The notes below the pieces were generated by a model that saw only the letters and a list, made by a program, of their open reading frames with translations, made no database searches and was not told the origin of the DNA. Below, one piece after another: positions 33,181-45,085 of a stretch of DNA of 64,000 nucleotides. The stretch spans positions 41,482,103 to 41,546,102 of the forward strand of contig CM075760.1 of assembly GCA_037974335.1 (NCBI GenBank), in the 5' to 3' direction. Position 1 is the stretch's first letter. The number at the start of each line of letters is the position of its first letter. A program made the position numbers and the translations under genes. Source of the DNA: Prionace glauca. Taxonomy: Eukaryota; Chordata; Chondrichthyes; Carcharhiniformes; Carcharhinidae.

Positions 33181-33860
33181 CAGGAACTGAAGAATCCCTT
33201 CTGCTGGATGCACATGGAATATGTGGGGTGGGGCGGGGGGTGGGGGCGTGGTGAACTGTCCCATATGGAGCACTATGTGCACTTTTAAAATAAAATCCAA
33301 AGTCACAAGAGGTCCCCCCCCGCCTTTTTATTTCAGTGTAACTCTGATCTGATGTAAGCGATTGAAATCAGTTTGCCAGATGATAGCAGGCACAGCACAA
33401 TTCTCCAGTGGAATAGGCCTTCTGGACTTTTGCCAGGTAAACAACTAACTATCAGGGGAACAACAAGTCCGATATTAACCTCCCACCCCCCTCATGAACC
33501 ACCTCCCAGCCCATGCTCTAATCCATTACTATTTAAAACTCTGTCTCCTCAAACTTAAGAAATCCCAGCATCCACCACACTGAGGTAATGAATTCAACAG
33601 ATTCATCACCCATTGAGAGAATTAATCTCTCTTCATGTCTGTCTTAATCCTGACTATTTCAGGTGATCGGGCTTTGCTTCTGGTTGTACTCCTGGCTCAG
33701 CACTGGTGGATCTGCCCTCAAGGCAGTTGTGTGTTTTCTATATATAATCCTAATGACCTGTCAACAACCCTGGACTCAGATTGGCTTGAGGTTGGCAACA
33801 ACAATAATTTCAAATAGGTCCCTTTTAGCTGAGTGTTTTATTTAATCTCATAGACTGGCA
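33181..33860. other. Pseudogene intron, unassigned
   Basis: A G-rich run at 33228-33247 and a LINE-like scrap (CTATTTAAAACTCTGTCTCC) near 33530; otherwise no features. Confidence 0.4.
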
Positions 33861-33863
33861 CAA

Positions 33864-34696
33864 CCATGATTTGGAGATACAAGCTTTGGACTGGGGTAAG
33901 CACAGTAAGAAGTCTCACAACAGCAGGTTAAAGTCCAACAGGTTTATTTGGCAGCACAAGATTTTGGAGCGCTGTCCCATCATCAGGTGAGTGGAAGTTC
34001 TGTTCACAAACAGGGCATATAAAGACACAAACTTAATTTACAAAATAATGGTTGGAATGCGAGTCTTTACGGGTAAGCAAGTTTTAAAGGTACACGCAAT
34101 GTGTTTGGAGAGAGGGTTAACACAGGGTAAGAAGTTGTGTATTGTCTCCAGTCAGAGCAGTTATGAGATTTTACAAGCCCAGGCAAGTCGTGGGAATTAC
34201 AGACAATGTGACATAAACCCAAGATCCCGGTTGAGGCCGTTCTCATGTGAGTAGAACTTGGCTACCAGTCTCTGTTCAGCGATTCTGCGCTGTCGTACGA
34301 AGTGAATGCCAGCTTGGAGAACGGTTATCTGAAGATCAGAGGCTGAATGTCCATGACTGCTGAAGTATGCCCCAACTGGAAGAGAACACTCCTGAAGATC
34401 GACAACCCTGGGTTTGCAAAATTTCACTAACTGGCCTAGCTGGAGACAATACAGACCTTGTTAGCCTGTGCTTAACCCTCTCTCCACACACATTGCCTGT
34501 ACCTTTAAAACTTGCTTACCTGTAATGACTCGCATTCCAACCATTATGTTGTTAATTGAGTTTGTGTCTTTATATGTCCTGTTTTTGAACACAACTCTTC
34601 ACTTGCCTGAAGAAAGAGCAACCTTCCAAAAGCCTGTGTTGCCACGTAAATCTGATGGACTTTAACCTGGTGTTGTGAGAATGTTTACTGTGCTGA
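33864..34696 (-). mobile_element. Penelope-like element with inverted ends
   Basis: Ends are inverted copies: CAGGTTAAAGTCCAACAGG at 33924 against GGACTTTAACCTGGTGTTG at 34657, and TGGACTGGGGTAAGCACAGT at the outer left. The inner part 34197-34427 (-) translates to LPVGAYFSSHGHSASDLQI, RQRRIAEQRLVAKF and NGLNRDLGFMSH, the C-terminal part of the GIY-YIG endonuclease of Penelope-like retroelements. The reverse transcriptase is absent, so this is a truncated dead copy. Other fragments of the family are at 11962, 22208/24535 and 53403. Confidence 0.82.
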
Positions 34697-35814
34697 CCAT
34701 AATGCAAAACCTGCAATGCCAGTTCCAAGGCATCCCCTATGTTTTTGGCCTCTGGAGTAAGTGTTGCAACTTAGAGTTTTTCTGTACTCTGCAGTTTAAA
34801 CATCTCAGCGTCAAGCAAAAACATTTTTTAAAGGAATCACACACTTTTCCCCCCTCCTAACAGTTTTCATTTCTTTTTCATCTTTCAAAACATCTTTTAC
34901 ATCTTTACAAACTCAACTTCACAACACAGACAGAATTGGCATAGTGATTAGTGCTTTATAGATGTGATAACTCAACAAGGACGCAGAACACAAGCTACAG
35001 TCACAAACAGCGGAGAGCAGATGGCAAGAGTGGCAGAGTTAAACATGGGCGACATCATTCATAATCAGTGGATAAACTTACCAGGGACACCAACAAGAGC
35101 CAGGATTGGATAGTAAAAGTATTGAATCAGTTTCAGTACATATCTGATACGCTCATTTGTAGACGGCCAATCTTTAGAAAGCACGTAAAGAGTTGAGTAT
35201 AAGCTCCTCTCAGTTGTTGCAACATTCGTATCTGTGCCCCTCAAATGCTGATCCATTTTGGAAACATCCAGATCTACCTTTCCTGGATTCAGGTCCATTG
35301 CACAAAGCTTGCATTTTCTTTCTCCCAATGTTGATTTCTCGCCTCCCTCTCTGTGGAGCCACTTATCACCGTGACACTCCCACTGACACTGTGCATAGCA
35401 CTGGGAGGATTCCTTTATGAAGCTTGGACGGGAATGTTCCAGAGGCACGATTAGTACTGGTTGAATTAATTCCGGCATTAATTCCAGTCACTAAACAAAC
35501 AGGTTCAGTGACAAACTAAACATCCACATACATTTCGTCCAAATGCATCACAGAAACGTTTGGGTCTGTGTGAGCGTTCCTGATGGGAGGAATTTTGGAA
35601 ATATCGGAAGGGTTGACCAGTATCTTTCAATCCTGCTGGGAGATGGGATTGTGACAAAAAAAATGTGCAAGTGTTCCTCCAACCTGACCATTAAGGGAGA
35701 ACATTTTAAATCTGGAAATGTACAGAATCCTATCAGAGCAAAAAAAATGGGGAAAGTCTGAACCCAACATCTAGTAGAAAATAACTTGTGACTTCTAACA
35801 CCATGGGTGAGTCC

Positions 35815-36270
35815 ATTGTGATTTGTCATTTATATTAATGATACGGATGAAAATTTAGGAGGAATGGTTAGTAAATTTGCAAATGATACCAAGTTTGGTG
35901 GCACAGTGGACTGTGAAAAAGATTATCTCGGATTGTAACGGATCTTGATCAATTGGGCCAGTGGATTGATGAATGGTAGATGGAGTTCAACTTAGATAAA
36001 TGTGAGATGATGCATTTGATAGATCGAACTAGGGAAGTAATTGCTCAGTCAATGCTAAGTTATTGGGGGCAGTTATAGAACAAAAGAAACCTGGGGGTGG
36101 GGTGGTAGATGTTCGTAGCACCTTGAAAATGGAGTCACAGGTGGACAGAGTCTTGAAGAATGCATTCGGCATGCTTTGTTTCACTGGTCAGATCAGTGAG
36201 TAAAGGAGTTAGGACATCTTGTTGAAGTTGCACAAGACATTGGTAAGGTCACACTTGGAATACCATGCTA
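35815..36270 (+). mobile_element. Old LINE fragment
   Basis: V-I-Y-I-N-D-T-D-E-N near 35826, KFANDTKFGG near 35874, W-x-E-F-N-L-D-K-C-E-M-M-H near 35980, then DLGV-like and ALxKVxLGY-like stretches to 36265. Several stops. Immediately 5' of the receptor 3 first exon. Confidence 0.65.
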
Positions 36271-36384
36271 GCCCAGGCAGACCCGAAACTGCAGCTGTGA
36301 GCAGACCCCTTTGGAGCACTCTGAAAGATTAGTTTGACTTGGCCGGGTGGGGGATGAATCGAGGTGTCTGAGGGAGATTGAGAG

Positions 36385-36712
36385 CGGCAGGGTGGCACAA
36401 TGGTGACTATTCATGCCTCATAGCGTCAGGGACCAGGTTCAATCCCAGCCTCGGGTCACTATCGTTATGGAGTTTTCAAGTTCTGCCCATGCCTGCGTGT
36501 GTTTCATTCGGGTAATCCAGTGTCCTCCGACACTCCAAAGAGGTGCTCGTTTGGTGAATTGGCCATGCTAAATAGACTCTTGTATAAGGGGAATTAGCAA
36601 GGTGAATATGAGGAGAATCGGGCAAAGGGTCTGGGTGGAATTGTGGTCGGTGCAGGCTCGATGGGCTGATTGGCCTCCTTCTGCACTGTAGGGATTTTAT
36701 GATTCTATGATT
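36385..36712 (+). mobile_element. Full-length old SINE
   Basis: Head GGCAGGGTGGCACAATGGTG, box B-like GGTTCAATCCCAGCC, body ATGGAGTTTTCAAGTTCTGCC, 3' block GGCTCGATGGGCTGATTGGC and GATTTTATGATTCTATGATT tail. Moderately diverged. Confidence 0.8.
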
Positions 36713-37595
36713 GGTGCAGAAAAGCGTAGCTGTGAGGAGTGATTGGAAAGGTTGGGATTACTTTCCTTGGAACAAAGAAACTGGGCAATGACTTGATAGA
36801 GGTGTACAGAACTGTAGCCAATTTCCGTTTAACAAACCCAATACATTACCTTGAGAACTGAACATGAATATGGCGTTGATTGAAGAGCGAATATTAGCCA
36901 ATACAGACTGATAGCTGTTAAGCCATTCCTCACAATGGCGACACAATGAGTTTCCATATAGCTACTCTTCTTACAGTGCTCTCCAATAGAAAAAAGATAT
37001 CAACCGTGCAGCACTCTCCATACCAGCACTGAAAAGTCAGTCTCGATTGGAGTGACTACGTTCTGTCTGGAATTTCAATCCACACTCCTCTAGTCCAGGG
37101 ATCATATTACTCACAATTGATTGCATGCCTACAACAATGCAAAACATCCTGGTCAGATGCGCTCCACAATAAATTCAGTCCTGATTGCTTGGACGTTACA
37201 AGAATAAAGCAGTTACGGTCAGGCCAATCCACTCTGTATGAAATTGTGTCGATTCTTCTTCCACAAATTCAATGCCGTGCTCTATTCGGCATGTACATAG
37301 TCAATAAAATTGTGGTGCCCTAACCATTTTCACAGAGAGTAAGGATGCTAAAATGGGTGTTTCCAACCTTCGGATAACCAGATGGAAACAAATTATACCA
37401 CTCAGAATGACGTGGCGCAGAACTGAATATACTATTTTGATTTGTTTTGAGTAGTTTAATTATTCCATGTATTACTATACAATTAAAAATGTTGTTTGTT
37501 AGACGCTACACTGTCAAAGAATACCATGCATAGAGAAGGAAAGGAAGCAGCGCTGAATGCAATAATATAGTCATAGCTAGGGTGTAGAGAAATGT
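36713..37595. other. Unique DNA, no gene recognised
   Basis: A short LINE-like scrap (GTGAGGAGTGATTGGAAAGG) at 36733; otherwise no features. Confidence 0.4.
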
Positions 37596-37609
37596 CAGCT
37601 TAATATAAG

Positions 37610-37765
37610 GTAGATCCATAAAAATGCCTGATGGCAGTAGGGATGAAGTTGTTCTTGGGTCAGTTGGTACTTGACCTATGACTTTTGTATCTGTTCCCAG
37701 ACAGAAGGTGGTGGAGAACAGTATGTCTGGGGTCAATTTGGACTCAACATACACAGATGGAGAAA
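37610..37765 (+). repeat. Old interspersed repeat
   Basis: TGCCTGATGGCAGTAGGGAT, GAAGTTGTTCTTGGGTCAGT and TGACTTTTGTATCTGTTCCC resemble a LINE non-coding or antisense block also scrapped at 17510-17550. Confidence 0.5.
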
Positions 37766-37899
37766 CAGTATTCAAACCTCGTATCATCAACACTAATTGG
37801 AGGCCTTCTCTAATGACTTCATTGTGTCCATCGAATGGAAACGTGTTGGCGGAAGAAGGGATTCATTTGAAAACAATTAGACCAAACAATCTACAATCT

Positions 37900-38050
37900 G
37901 ATTCACCTGAAGGAAATCTGCCCTCCTTATCCGATCTAGATTACATGTAATTCCAGAGCCACAGCCATGTGGTTGACTCTCAGCTGCCCTCCGGCTAGTA
38001 GGAATGGACAGTAAATGTTGGCCAACTAGCACTACCCATGACCCACAGTG
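37900..38050 (-). repeat. Interspersed repeat, same family as 309, inverted
   Basis: GAAATCTGCCCTCCTTATCC, CATGTGGTTGACTCTCAGCTG and AATGTTGGCC read as the reverse complement of the 309 family core. Confidence 0.6.
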
Positions 38051-39595
38051 AATAAAACAAAACGTGCCTTTCGAAACTCTGCAACTACGCGGCTGTTTAG
38101 AAGTTTGAGATCTGTTTGAAGTCACTTTTTATAATTTTTTATAGAGTTGTATGGAAAAATATTTTCTCATATTAATATTTTTATAAGATGATATTAATAA
38201 TATGTAATAATGTAAAAAAATGAGCATGTAAATACAACTGAAGCGACAGGCGTGGAATAAACTACACACTGAAAAACAGGGCTCATGCAGATTGCACAAA
38301 GGCTTCATCACACAGACCAAAATTTTGCATGGCCCTGACATGCGCATTGCATGTAACTGGCATTTAACTTTCTCCAATGAATGTACCGTTCTGAACGGAA
38401 TGCATTTTTGCAAGGCGACCTGCGTTAGTCCAAAATAAATTTCAACACGCTCAGTGGTGCCTGTCTCCCGGGATATACATACATTGCACTGAATCAGTAA
38501 GTACCAGATGCAACCCTCCTGAATAGGACATTTTCTGCACCAACATGAGCATGCGTGGACTGTTCTTTTTTAAGCAGACTGAAATGGACCATCTCCAGAT
38601 TCTGTGAGACTCTACTTGAATGGATCACTCTTTGAATGTAACTGAATCGAAGATAAGGGTAATGAAGGGGGCCTGTCCCCATCAGAGAGAGAACAGTTGT
38701 GGTAAAGTTTGTTCAGGGTGTCAGGGAGGGAGTGAACAAAGTTGCATGTGAGGCTTGAACACACAGGGTGAGTAATTATTAGGAACAAGATCTTGGCCAT
38801 CTGTTCCTTTCAGAGGTGGGTAACTGATCAGTTATATTTTGCATTGGGTGATATTTCCGTTGCAATGTTGTACTCGGTGCCAATATCGCTATCAAATTTG
38901 CTATCCATTCATAATTTCCCTCGATTGTTAAGGTTACTGGGGCATTCTATAGGAGATGTAAGAACCAACCACAATAGTTTGGGTCCGGAGTGACAAGTAG
39001 ACCAGACTAGCTCAGGGTAGAATATTTCCTTCACTAAAGCAAGATGTTCAGTGCACCATGTAGGATCTTGCGACAATAGATGATAATTTTAAGGCCAGGC
39101 ATACCTGAATGCAGCTTTCACCTCAAAATATCATTAATTGAATTAAAATTTCACCACTTTCTATGGTGGAAGTAAAATAAATCTATCTCGGGGTATAGCC
39201 TCAGAATTAGTTTTTCATCAGTATAACCCCTTCAGCATCGCATCGCCTCAGATGCTAAGGTTTCAGGCACGAGGATCCGGCAGGGATCATTCACATTTTC
39301 CTGACTCAATCGTCCACTTTAATTTTCATTATACGTTTGGAGAAGTCAATGCGATTCTACAATGGACTTTGAAAATTTCAAATCGAACCAGGTCCACTAC
39401 TTCCATGAAATCGATCTTCCCTCCCATCTGAGCATAAAATACAAGTCTGACGGTAGCTGCACTAAATCCCTGGTTAAATTTAGTCCAATAAATTAAAACA
39501 CAAATCCAAACCAATTAATGATGTCCCTGGAGGCTGACATCACATATAAGTCTGACATCTAGTGACTGTAATAAACAGCGCGTTGCGAGACTCTG
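38051..39595. other. Unique DNA upstream of receptor 4
   Basis: No ORF above about 95 codons and none with motifs; no repeat recognised. The promoter of receptor 4 should lie near 39.3-39.6 kb but no clear TATA is seen. Confidence 0.45.
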
Positions 39596-39601
39596 TTAGA
39601 A

Positions 39602-42600
39602 ATGCATGGAGTACCGCAAGGATTGCTATTTTCCATTTACTATCCAGTCCTTGCCGCTATCGGCGTTCCAGGTTAAGTATTTCAGCCCGGCGATATTTTG
39701 GGGGATGTATTGATTAGCCTGGGTCACTGTTCTTCTATATGATGTATCCCTTTCATTATATTTTCCTATCTTCCTCTACCTTTTTCTTCAAGATGAATGC
39801 TGGTTGTGTTCCGTCATTGAACTGCTATTTTGTGTGAGTTTTCAGACTGTTTGCATAGTGTAGTTGTAGTTATATTGTGTTAGATATATTGCAAACATGT
39901 TTGAACTGTAACCGTGTTATCACATTGTGAGTGTTTTTTTTTTCTGTGTCTTAGCAGTATTGTGAGTGAATTACCATTAGGATGACAGACAGTGTATGCT
40001 GCTAGCCTACTTATGTATTCACTCTACTAGCACAATTACCTTGGCTAGAATAATACGTTGTCATTGAGGTACATGCTGTTCTGTTAATGTCAATGTTACT
40101 ATCAAGTAATAACCACATTTTCGCTCCCGTTTACATGAAATGTGGATATGTTACTCACATCCAAGCTCTAGGGCAATAACCAAACTATGGTTTCAGTGTG
40201 AAAGTAGATCCGTTGTGATTTGAAAATATTCTGTTGACAAATAGTCGCATGGTGAAAACGGGATAACTTTCACTTATTGTATTGTTAAAGCTGCCCTGTG
40301 TGAATTATCGAAAGCTTACCCTTGTCATGTCACACTGTTTTCACAACATGAAAGTGCGTTAGATAGTTACGGTGACAGCATTTCCCACAAATAATTGATT
40401 GTGTCCTGATTATTGAACCATTAAATCATGCCAAAAGAATATCGTGAATTTATTTATAGAAATGATGTTGCTGCATTTGTAGGCTACTGTAGAATATTGC
40501 AATGCTTTATTGGTTCTTAATGAAAACATTTATTGTCACTGCAGAGATAAATGATCGTTCTGTTAATCGTAATCTGTGTCCCCATACTGTAAATTCTCCA
40601 GCCACGGTAAATGCCTATCAGTTTACTTCCTGTCAACGTCCTTTCAGAACACTAGACGTTTCAATGAGATCAAACCTAATTCATCTAAACTTCGGAAAAT
40701 ATTGACAAAATGTAGTCAGCCGCTCATCACAGACGATACTCTGATAAAAGGAACAGGCAGAGTGACCTTTACTGTGCTCTCACAAGTTTAAGCATTTCTC
40801 TCTTTAAATTGGGGACATAATGGAAAAATGCAGTTATCGTCACGCCAAATTCTGTGCAACTTTCCAAAGATGTCTTTAGTCCATGTGCTACACAAACCTT
40901 ACAAGGATGATCAATTTTAAATGGCTGTATTGCTGATTTATTAAACGCTCTCAATCCTCAGACTTCTACATTTTTTACACATTTGAAGCGTCTTCTGGTT
41001 ACATAATGTATTCCTTTGTTTAAATAGCAAGATTCAGGCGAATATGTCTCGCTGAGCTTTTGTATTTTCAATAACATTCATTCTTGTTGAATTATTTGAT
41101 TGTTTCTTGATAGTTTCTATCTGTTATTCCACTACGCTTTAATCTAATTAGCCAACACAAGTTAGCCAGTTTTACCCTGATAACAACGTTATTGGTTTCA
41201 TTTAGTTTGATTTATTTTCCGAGTAGTTTAATAGCATGGCTGTTGCTGGAGAAACATTTGCTATGTTGCTACGAATCAGTGCTGCAACATAATACAATAT
41301 CAGACGCCTGCATCTTTATGTTTCTACAACATAAAAATATACAAACGTAACTTAGAAAGTAAAAGCAGGTGTAGGCCAATTTGCCATTCATCTTGATTGT
41401 CGCTGATCATCAGAATCGACATTGTGATCCCACTTTCTTGCCCTATCCCTAGATCTCTTTAGCCCCAAGAGCTACAGATTTTTTTTTTTGCAGAGCTCAC
41501 ACGATGTTTTGACCTTAACTGATTATTGTTGTAGTGAATTCAAGACATTCACCATTCCTCTGGTGAAGAAATTTCTCCTCACCTCAGTCCTTAACCTTAC
41601 ACTAAGACCCCTAGTTCTGGACTCTCTCACCATGGAGAACATTCGATCTGAATGAAATTCTGATTGAAATTTGTAAGTGTCCATGAGAACCCATTCCTCT
41701 CGTCTGAACTTCAATGAAGTCAATCTCTCGTCATGTGACAAACCTGCCATCCCAGAAATCAGCCTGGTGAAACTTCTCTTAAGGATGATGAATGGGATGG
41801 ATAGGATAGAGGTGGAGAGACTCTTCCCGCTCAAAAAAGGCAGTAGGACTAGGGGGCACAGCCTCAAGATAAAGGGGAGGCGGTTTAGAACAGAGTTGAG
41901 GAGGAACTTCTTCACTCAAAGGGTGGTGAATCTCTGGAATTCTCTGCCCGTTGAAGTGGTGGAGGCTGCCTCGCTAAATATTTTTAAGAAGCGGGTTGAT
42001 GGGTTTTTGATAAGAGAGGGGATTAAGGGTTATGGGGAGAGGGCGGGAAGGTGGAACTGAGCCACGACAGATCAGCCATGATCTTATTGAATGGCGGGGC
42101 AGGCTCGAAGGGCTAGATGGCCTACTCCTGCTTCTATTTCTTATGTTCTTATGTTCTTATACTTCGGCTGATAAGGACACCAAAACTGCACATAATATTC
42201 TAGCTGTTGCCTTACCATCGCCATGTAAAATTTCAAGAAAACATCCCAAACCTTATAGTGAAATCCTCTCACAATGAAGGCCATCATACCATTTGTTCTC
42301 TTTATTGACTGCTAATACGCTTTGTTCATGGCTCTGACGAAGGATCATTTGGACTGGAAACGTTAACTCTATTCTCTCCCCACAGTCCTGTTTTCATTTC
42401 AGATTCCAGCAGCTGTACTATTTTCCTTCTTTTGCTTTCAGCGTTTCTTTTAGTCTTTCTAAATCACTATGTCTTTGTTTGTTACAGCTAACTTCGTGGT
42501 GATTGTGATCTTGTCAAGAGGAAGATGTGGTCTCTCCAGATGCATCACTTGCTATCTTGTTTCTATGGCGGCGACTGATCTACTCCTCCTTGTCAGCTTT

Positions 42601-43398
42601 GTGATATTGAACCGGATTGCTGGTATCTATTTCCCGTTCACTTTTCTGTCCATCACGCCAGTGTGCAGTTTTCGTTGTGTGCTAAATTACGCTGCAATAG
42701 ACAGTTCTGCCTGGTTAACGGTGGTTTTCACCTTTGATCGATTTGTAGCCATTTGTTGCCAGAAGCTGAAGATCAAATACTGCACTGTGAAGACAGCTGC
42801 ACGGGTCATAGCAATCGTGTCCATACTGAGTTGTTTCAAAAATTCTTTCTTATATTTTATATATGAACCTTTGGGCGTAATTAACAATGTGCCCTGGTTC
42901 TGCGGCATAAAACCAACATTTTATACCGCAGTTGAATGGGTTGCATTTGATTGGATTCATTGTATTTTAACCCCTTGTCTCCCATTCATTCTAATTTTAC
43001 TGCTCAATGCTCTGACTGTCAGACACATTATAGCGGCCAGCAGAGCTCGTAGGAGACTGCGGACCAGGAATAATGGAGAGAATCAGAGTGACCCAGAGCT
43101 GGAAAACAGGCAAAAATCTATTGTTTTACTCTTTGCCATTTCAGGTAGTTTCATCTTCTTATATTTAATATTCTTTATAACCATATTTTATGTCCGAATA
43201 GCGAAAGTGACTTATTTCTCGGGTTCAAATGTCAGTCAGTCTACATTTGCTCTGGAGGAATACGGATATATGCTCCAGCTTTTGACTTGCTGCATCAACC
43301 CTTTCATTTACGCAGGACCCCAGAGCAAATTCAGGGAGGAGTTAAAGAACGGAGTGAAATATCCACTGTTTTTAATAATTAAATTATATAAGAGATGA
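39602..43398 (+). CDS. GPR139-like receptor, intact (receptor 4)
   Basis: Exon 1 39602-39671 encodes MHGVPQGLLFSIYYPVLAAI then G-V-P and ends in a GTTAAG donor, phase 1. Exon 2 42488-43398 follows CTTTGTTTGTTACAG. The joined product is 326 residues with seven predicted TM segments. Visible landmarks: N25 in TM1 (V-P-A-N-F), D54 in TM2 (AATDLLLL), C83 before TM3, D107-R108-F109 in place of D-R-Y, a TM5 with a proline in CLPFILILLLNALTVRH, a basic/polar third loop (SRARRRLRTRNN), and N-P-F-I-Y-A-G in TM7. The N-terminus is very short (about 11 residues). AATAAA follows at 43403. The intron is 2.8 kb with LINE debris. Receptor 1 is its inverted duplicate. The family is established; ligand and G protein are unknown. 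Confidence 0.88.
39672..41345 (+). other. Intron 1 of receptor 4, unique part
   Basis: Non-coding AT-rich sequence. From 40370 it is shared in inverted form with 8546-9540. Short frames at 40502-40954 are conserved only because of the duplication and show no motif. Confidence 0.6.
41350..41782 (-). mobile_element. Old LINE 3' region in receptor 4 intron
   Basis: Minus-strand translation 41523-41915 begins with RSFTRLISGMAGLSHDERL and continues through F-R-R-E-E and R-R-N-F-F-T-R-G-M-V-N. Counterpart of 8085-8545. Confidence 0.65.
41783..42162 (+). mobile_element. CR1-like LINE C, 3' end insertion
   Basis: Open to its natural stop: MDRIEVERLFPLKKGSRTRG, LRRNFFTQRVVNLWNSLPVE, EAASLNIFKKRVDGF, then the 3' UTR and a TTCTTATG tail. 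It interrupts the old LINE sequence between CTGGTGAAACTTCTCTT and TTCGGCTGATAAGGACACC. It is nearly identical to 63738-64000, so it is recent. Confidence 0.9.
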
Positions 43399-43469
43399 AA
43401 AGAATAAAATTAAACATGATTTTAACATTCTAATCCACTTGATCTGATTTGTGTCTCGTCTCAACTGCA

Positions 43470-43800
43470 ATGAATTCAATGAAGTCAATCCTAACTGATT
43501 TAATCTCTCGTCATGTAACGAGCCTGCCATCCCAGGAATCAGCCTGGTGAAGCTCCTCTTCTATAACAAGGATATCCTTCGTCTGACAAGGACACCAGAA
43601 CAGCACATAATATTCCAGCTGCTGCCTCACCATCGCCATTTAAAATTTCAGGAAAACACCAGAATCCCTATAGTGAAATCCTCTCGCAGTGAAGGCCATC
43701 ATACCATGAGTTCTCTTTACTGCCTACTGATTCTCTTTGTTCTTAGCTCTGATGAAGGGTCATCTGAACTCGAAACGTTGGCTCTATTCTCTCGCCGCAA
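43470..43800 (-). repeat. Old LINE fragment 3' of receptor 4
   Basis: AGCCTGGTGAAGCTCCTCTT, GACAAGGACACCAGAACAGC and CTGATGAAGGGTCATCTGAAC, the same block that lies 5' of exon 2 at 41690-42400. Exon 2 is therefore flanked by direct repeats. Confidence 0.65.
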
Positions 43801-44740
43801 TTCCCATGTACATGTCCATTCACTCTGTAATCATGACCAACTCTGTGAGTTTATGAATTTTAACAAGGCCGTTCCCAATCTATGTCTTTTCCATTCTCAG
43901 TTATTTTCAAGCTCGGTTGTTCGTGATGACTTTGGTCTGGTGCATTCCTATCAGTCTCGGTTTGCCTGAACATTTTTCATTCATGTGAGGAGATTAGAGC
44001 TTGGTCTCTGATCAGACACTGGATGACACATTTAAATATTTATTAATTCCACTTGAAAACTTCCTAGTAAGAGTTTGAATATTAGGTGCATTCAAAGAAC
44101 AAAGAACAAAAACAGCCCGGGAAACAGGCCCTCCGGCCCAACGAACCCGCAGTGCCATTATAACATTAACAGTCCCCCCCTCCACCCATGACTCTTATCT
44201 ATGCTTATGGCATTCCACATTGAGGGGAAAATAATTTAGGGACAACTTATTACCTCCAATCAGCACATGTGCGTAATCATGTTGATTCTCGGAAGAATTC
44301 TCTTTGTGAAGATGCAGAAAAATTAACAGAACTTTATCAAAAATAAAAATTATACCAGGGTAATACTATATTCCCCATCAACTGTACATGGCAGCACTTT
44401 GTCTTATCGCATCCTCAGAGTATCATTAGACTTCTGTCCGATAACCAATCATTCAGAAACAGGCTGATAAATTTGGCGAGAGACACTCCAGTGGCGGAGA
44501 ATGTTGGAACCGTTGGGCCAAAGTCGATGGCGCCCCCTATCCACCCCCCCCACCCGCCGCCACCTCTGCCCCGCCCCCAAGCTAAGTTGTACCTATCACA
44601 TTTCATATGTTCAATTAAACACAAACTGTTCCCCAAAAGTCTGCGGTTTTAGGATAATTGTTGTAGGTAAAATAGTACCTCAGACTGTTAGTGAGTCAAA
44701 ATACAGTTTTTTTTGTTTCAAAACTCTGGCGTACATTACA
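43801..44740. other. Unique DNA with one SINE end
   Basis: Apart from the element at 44095, no gene or RNA was recognised. A C-rich stretch lies at 44538-44580. Confidence 0.4.
44095..44266 (-). mobile_element. SINE / LINE A 3' end
   Basis: CAAAGAACAAAGAACAAAAAC tail, CAGGCCCTCCGGCCCAACGA and GGGACAACTTATTACCTCC. Only the last 170 bp are present. Confidence 0.75.
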
Positions 44741-44741
44741 G

Positions 44742-45085
44742 GGGCAGCACGGTAGCACAGTGGTTAGCACTGCTGCTTCACAGCTCCAGGGTCCTGGGTT
44801 CGATTCCCGGCTCGGGTCACTGCCTGTGTGGAGTTTGCACATTCTCCTCGTGACTGCGTGGGTTTTCTCCGGGTGCTCCGGTTTCCTCCCACAGTCCAAA
44901 GTCCAAAGATGTGCGGGTTAGGTTCATTGGCTATGCTAAAATTGCCCCTTATTGTCCTGGGATGCGTAGGTTAGAGGGATTAGCAGGTAAATGTGTAGGG
45001 ATATGGGGATAGGGTCTGGGTGGGATTGTGTTCGGTGCAGACTCGATGGGCCGAAGGGCCTGTTTCTGCACTGTAGGGTTCTATT
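44742..45085 (+). mobile_element. Young full-length SINE with target duplication
   Basis: GGGGCAGCACGGTAGCACAG head, GGGTTCGATTCCCGGCTCGG box B region, TTCTCCGGGTGCTCCGG body, TGGGCCGAAGGGCCTGTTTC 3' block and a short GGGTTCTAT tail. Flanked by ATTACAG on both sides (44734-44741 and after 45085). Very similar to 10496-10856. Confidence 0.92.

Larger units (their letters stand above)
29939..35298 (-). pseudogene. GPR139-like receptor pseudogene (receptor 3)
   Basis: Paralogue of receptor 2. Exon 1 (35298-35082, start at MDLNPGKVDL) is open, ends YYPILALVGVPG at a GTAAGT donor and looks usable. Exon 2 (about 31356-29939) is broken in at least four ways: a 2-bp loss just after the acceptor, a 517-bp LINE insertion at 30794-31310, a 1-bp loss near 30290 (CTCACAAAATG where receptor 2 has CTCACTAAAATG), and a TGA in place of R in the E-S-R-R-K-S loop near 30218. 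Otherwise F-D-R-F, NALTVRHIL and N-T-A-I-Y are kept. Since receptor 2 is intact, decay followed the tandem duplication. Confidence 0.88.
40370..43800. repeat. Inverted segmental duplication, copy B
   Basis: Partner of 6716-9540. Contains receptor 4 exon 2 plus most of its intron. It has an extra LINE C insertion at 41783-42162 that copy A lacks. Confidence 0.8.
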
